A DNA stretch of 64,000 nt from Streptomyces sp. NBC_01750 (GTDB lineage Bacteria > Actinomycetota > Actinomycetes > Streptomycetales > Streptomycetaceae). Positions 63,967 through 64,000 of the stretch are shown in pieces. Location: contig NZ_CP109137.1 of assembly GCF_035918095.1 (NCBI RefSeq), positions 2,482,001 through 2,546,000 of the forward strand, written 5' to 3'. The number at the start of each line of letters is the position of its first letter. Within the stretch, counting starts at the first letter, position 1. A program made the translations under genes and the position numbers. The notes beneath the pieces are model-generated. The model was not told the origin of the DNA. It saw only the letters and a list, made by a program, of their open reading frames with translations, and searched no databases.

Positions 63967-64000
63967 ATGGACGGCATACGTTTCGCCTTCGGCACGCTGA
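63967..64000 (+). CDS. cobS: Start of cobS, cobalamin 5'-phosphate synthase (cut by window edge)
   Basis: The ATG at 63967 with GAAGGA five bases upstream begins MDGIRFAFGTL. The RFAFGTL sequence is typical of the first residues of CobS (adenosylcobinamide-GDP ribazoletransferase). The position shortly after cobU and cobT supports this. Only 11 codons are present. Confidence 0.7.
   Translation, partial: MDGIRFAFGTL

Overview
The window is high-GC actinobacterial DNA. Gene content and order match, from memory, the Streptomyces core chromosome (the stretch from class II DAHP synthase through glucokinase, cytochrome bcc/aa3, nadA, PspA and cob genes in S. coelicolor). GTG and TTG starts, 4-nt stop/start overlaps, strong hairpin terminators and leaderless-looking promoters all fit Streptomyces. 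I see no tRNA or rRNA gene, CRISPR array, complete insertion sequence, prophage or secondary-metabolite cluster, so this is mostly ordinary core chromosome with several interesting regulatory and repeat features.

Layout. 0-2.3 kb: a metal/iron block with a CsoR-type operator, a His-rich DUF4396 membrane protein, a sulfite-oxidase-like molybdoenzyme, and bacterioferritin facing its ferredoxin (bfd behind an iron box). 2.3-6.1 kb: aromatic biosynthesis, with class II DAHP synthase divergent from a fused anthranilate synthase controlled by a three-Trp leader peptide and attenuator. 6.1-10 kb: phosphofructokinase (Crp-like site upstream), the MacRS-like two-component pair and a PlsC-type acyltransferase. 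10-16.7 kb: esterase, nuclease/phosphatase-fold protein, glucokinase, a DUF5304 protein, an ArsA-like protein and an SRPBCC protein. 17-23.5 kb: acyl-CoA ligase, cholesterol oxidase, two glycosyltransferases and a small deletion scar. 23.5-30 kb: a metallopeptidase-like lipoprotein, two tandem NlpC/P60 hydrolases, a NYN-domain protein, a zinc-ribbon protein, a rhomboid protease and an Lrp/AsnC sensor-domain protein.

30-33 kb: a class V aminotransferase behind a SAM-IV riboswitch, then trpD. 33-42.6 kb: the respiratory cluster qcrB-qcrA-qcrC-ctaE and ctaF-ctaD-ctaC (all minus strand), interrupted by a receiver-like protein and an L,D-transpeptidase. 42.9-49 kb: a cysteine desulfurase/TusA fusion, an adenosine-kinase-like PfkB protein, a HesB/ErpA Fe-S protein and nadA (itself a [4Fe-4S] enzyme), forming a sulfur/Fe-S neighbourhood. 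49-56 kb: histidine kinase, response regulator and RND pump as one probable operon, plus pspA-pspAA. 56-64 kb: DUF3043 protein, a methyltransferase with an apparent CTG start, a 0.6-kb repeat-rich gap, and cobalamin lower-ligand genes (cobU, cobT, start of cobS) with a three-gene membrane cassette between cobT and cobS.

The most unusual observations are: the SAM-IV riboswitch followed by a six-residue leader ORF and hairpin; short GC-rich palindromes inside and beside coding sequences (a 59-nt one in the arsA-like gene, a related pair at the aminotransferase); the CTG start; and the repeat-rich gap at 57.2-57.8 kb. Functions come from family knowledge and visible motifs; no database search was run.
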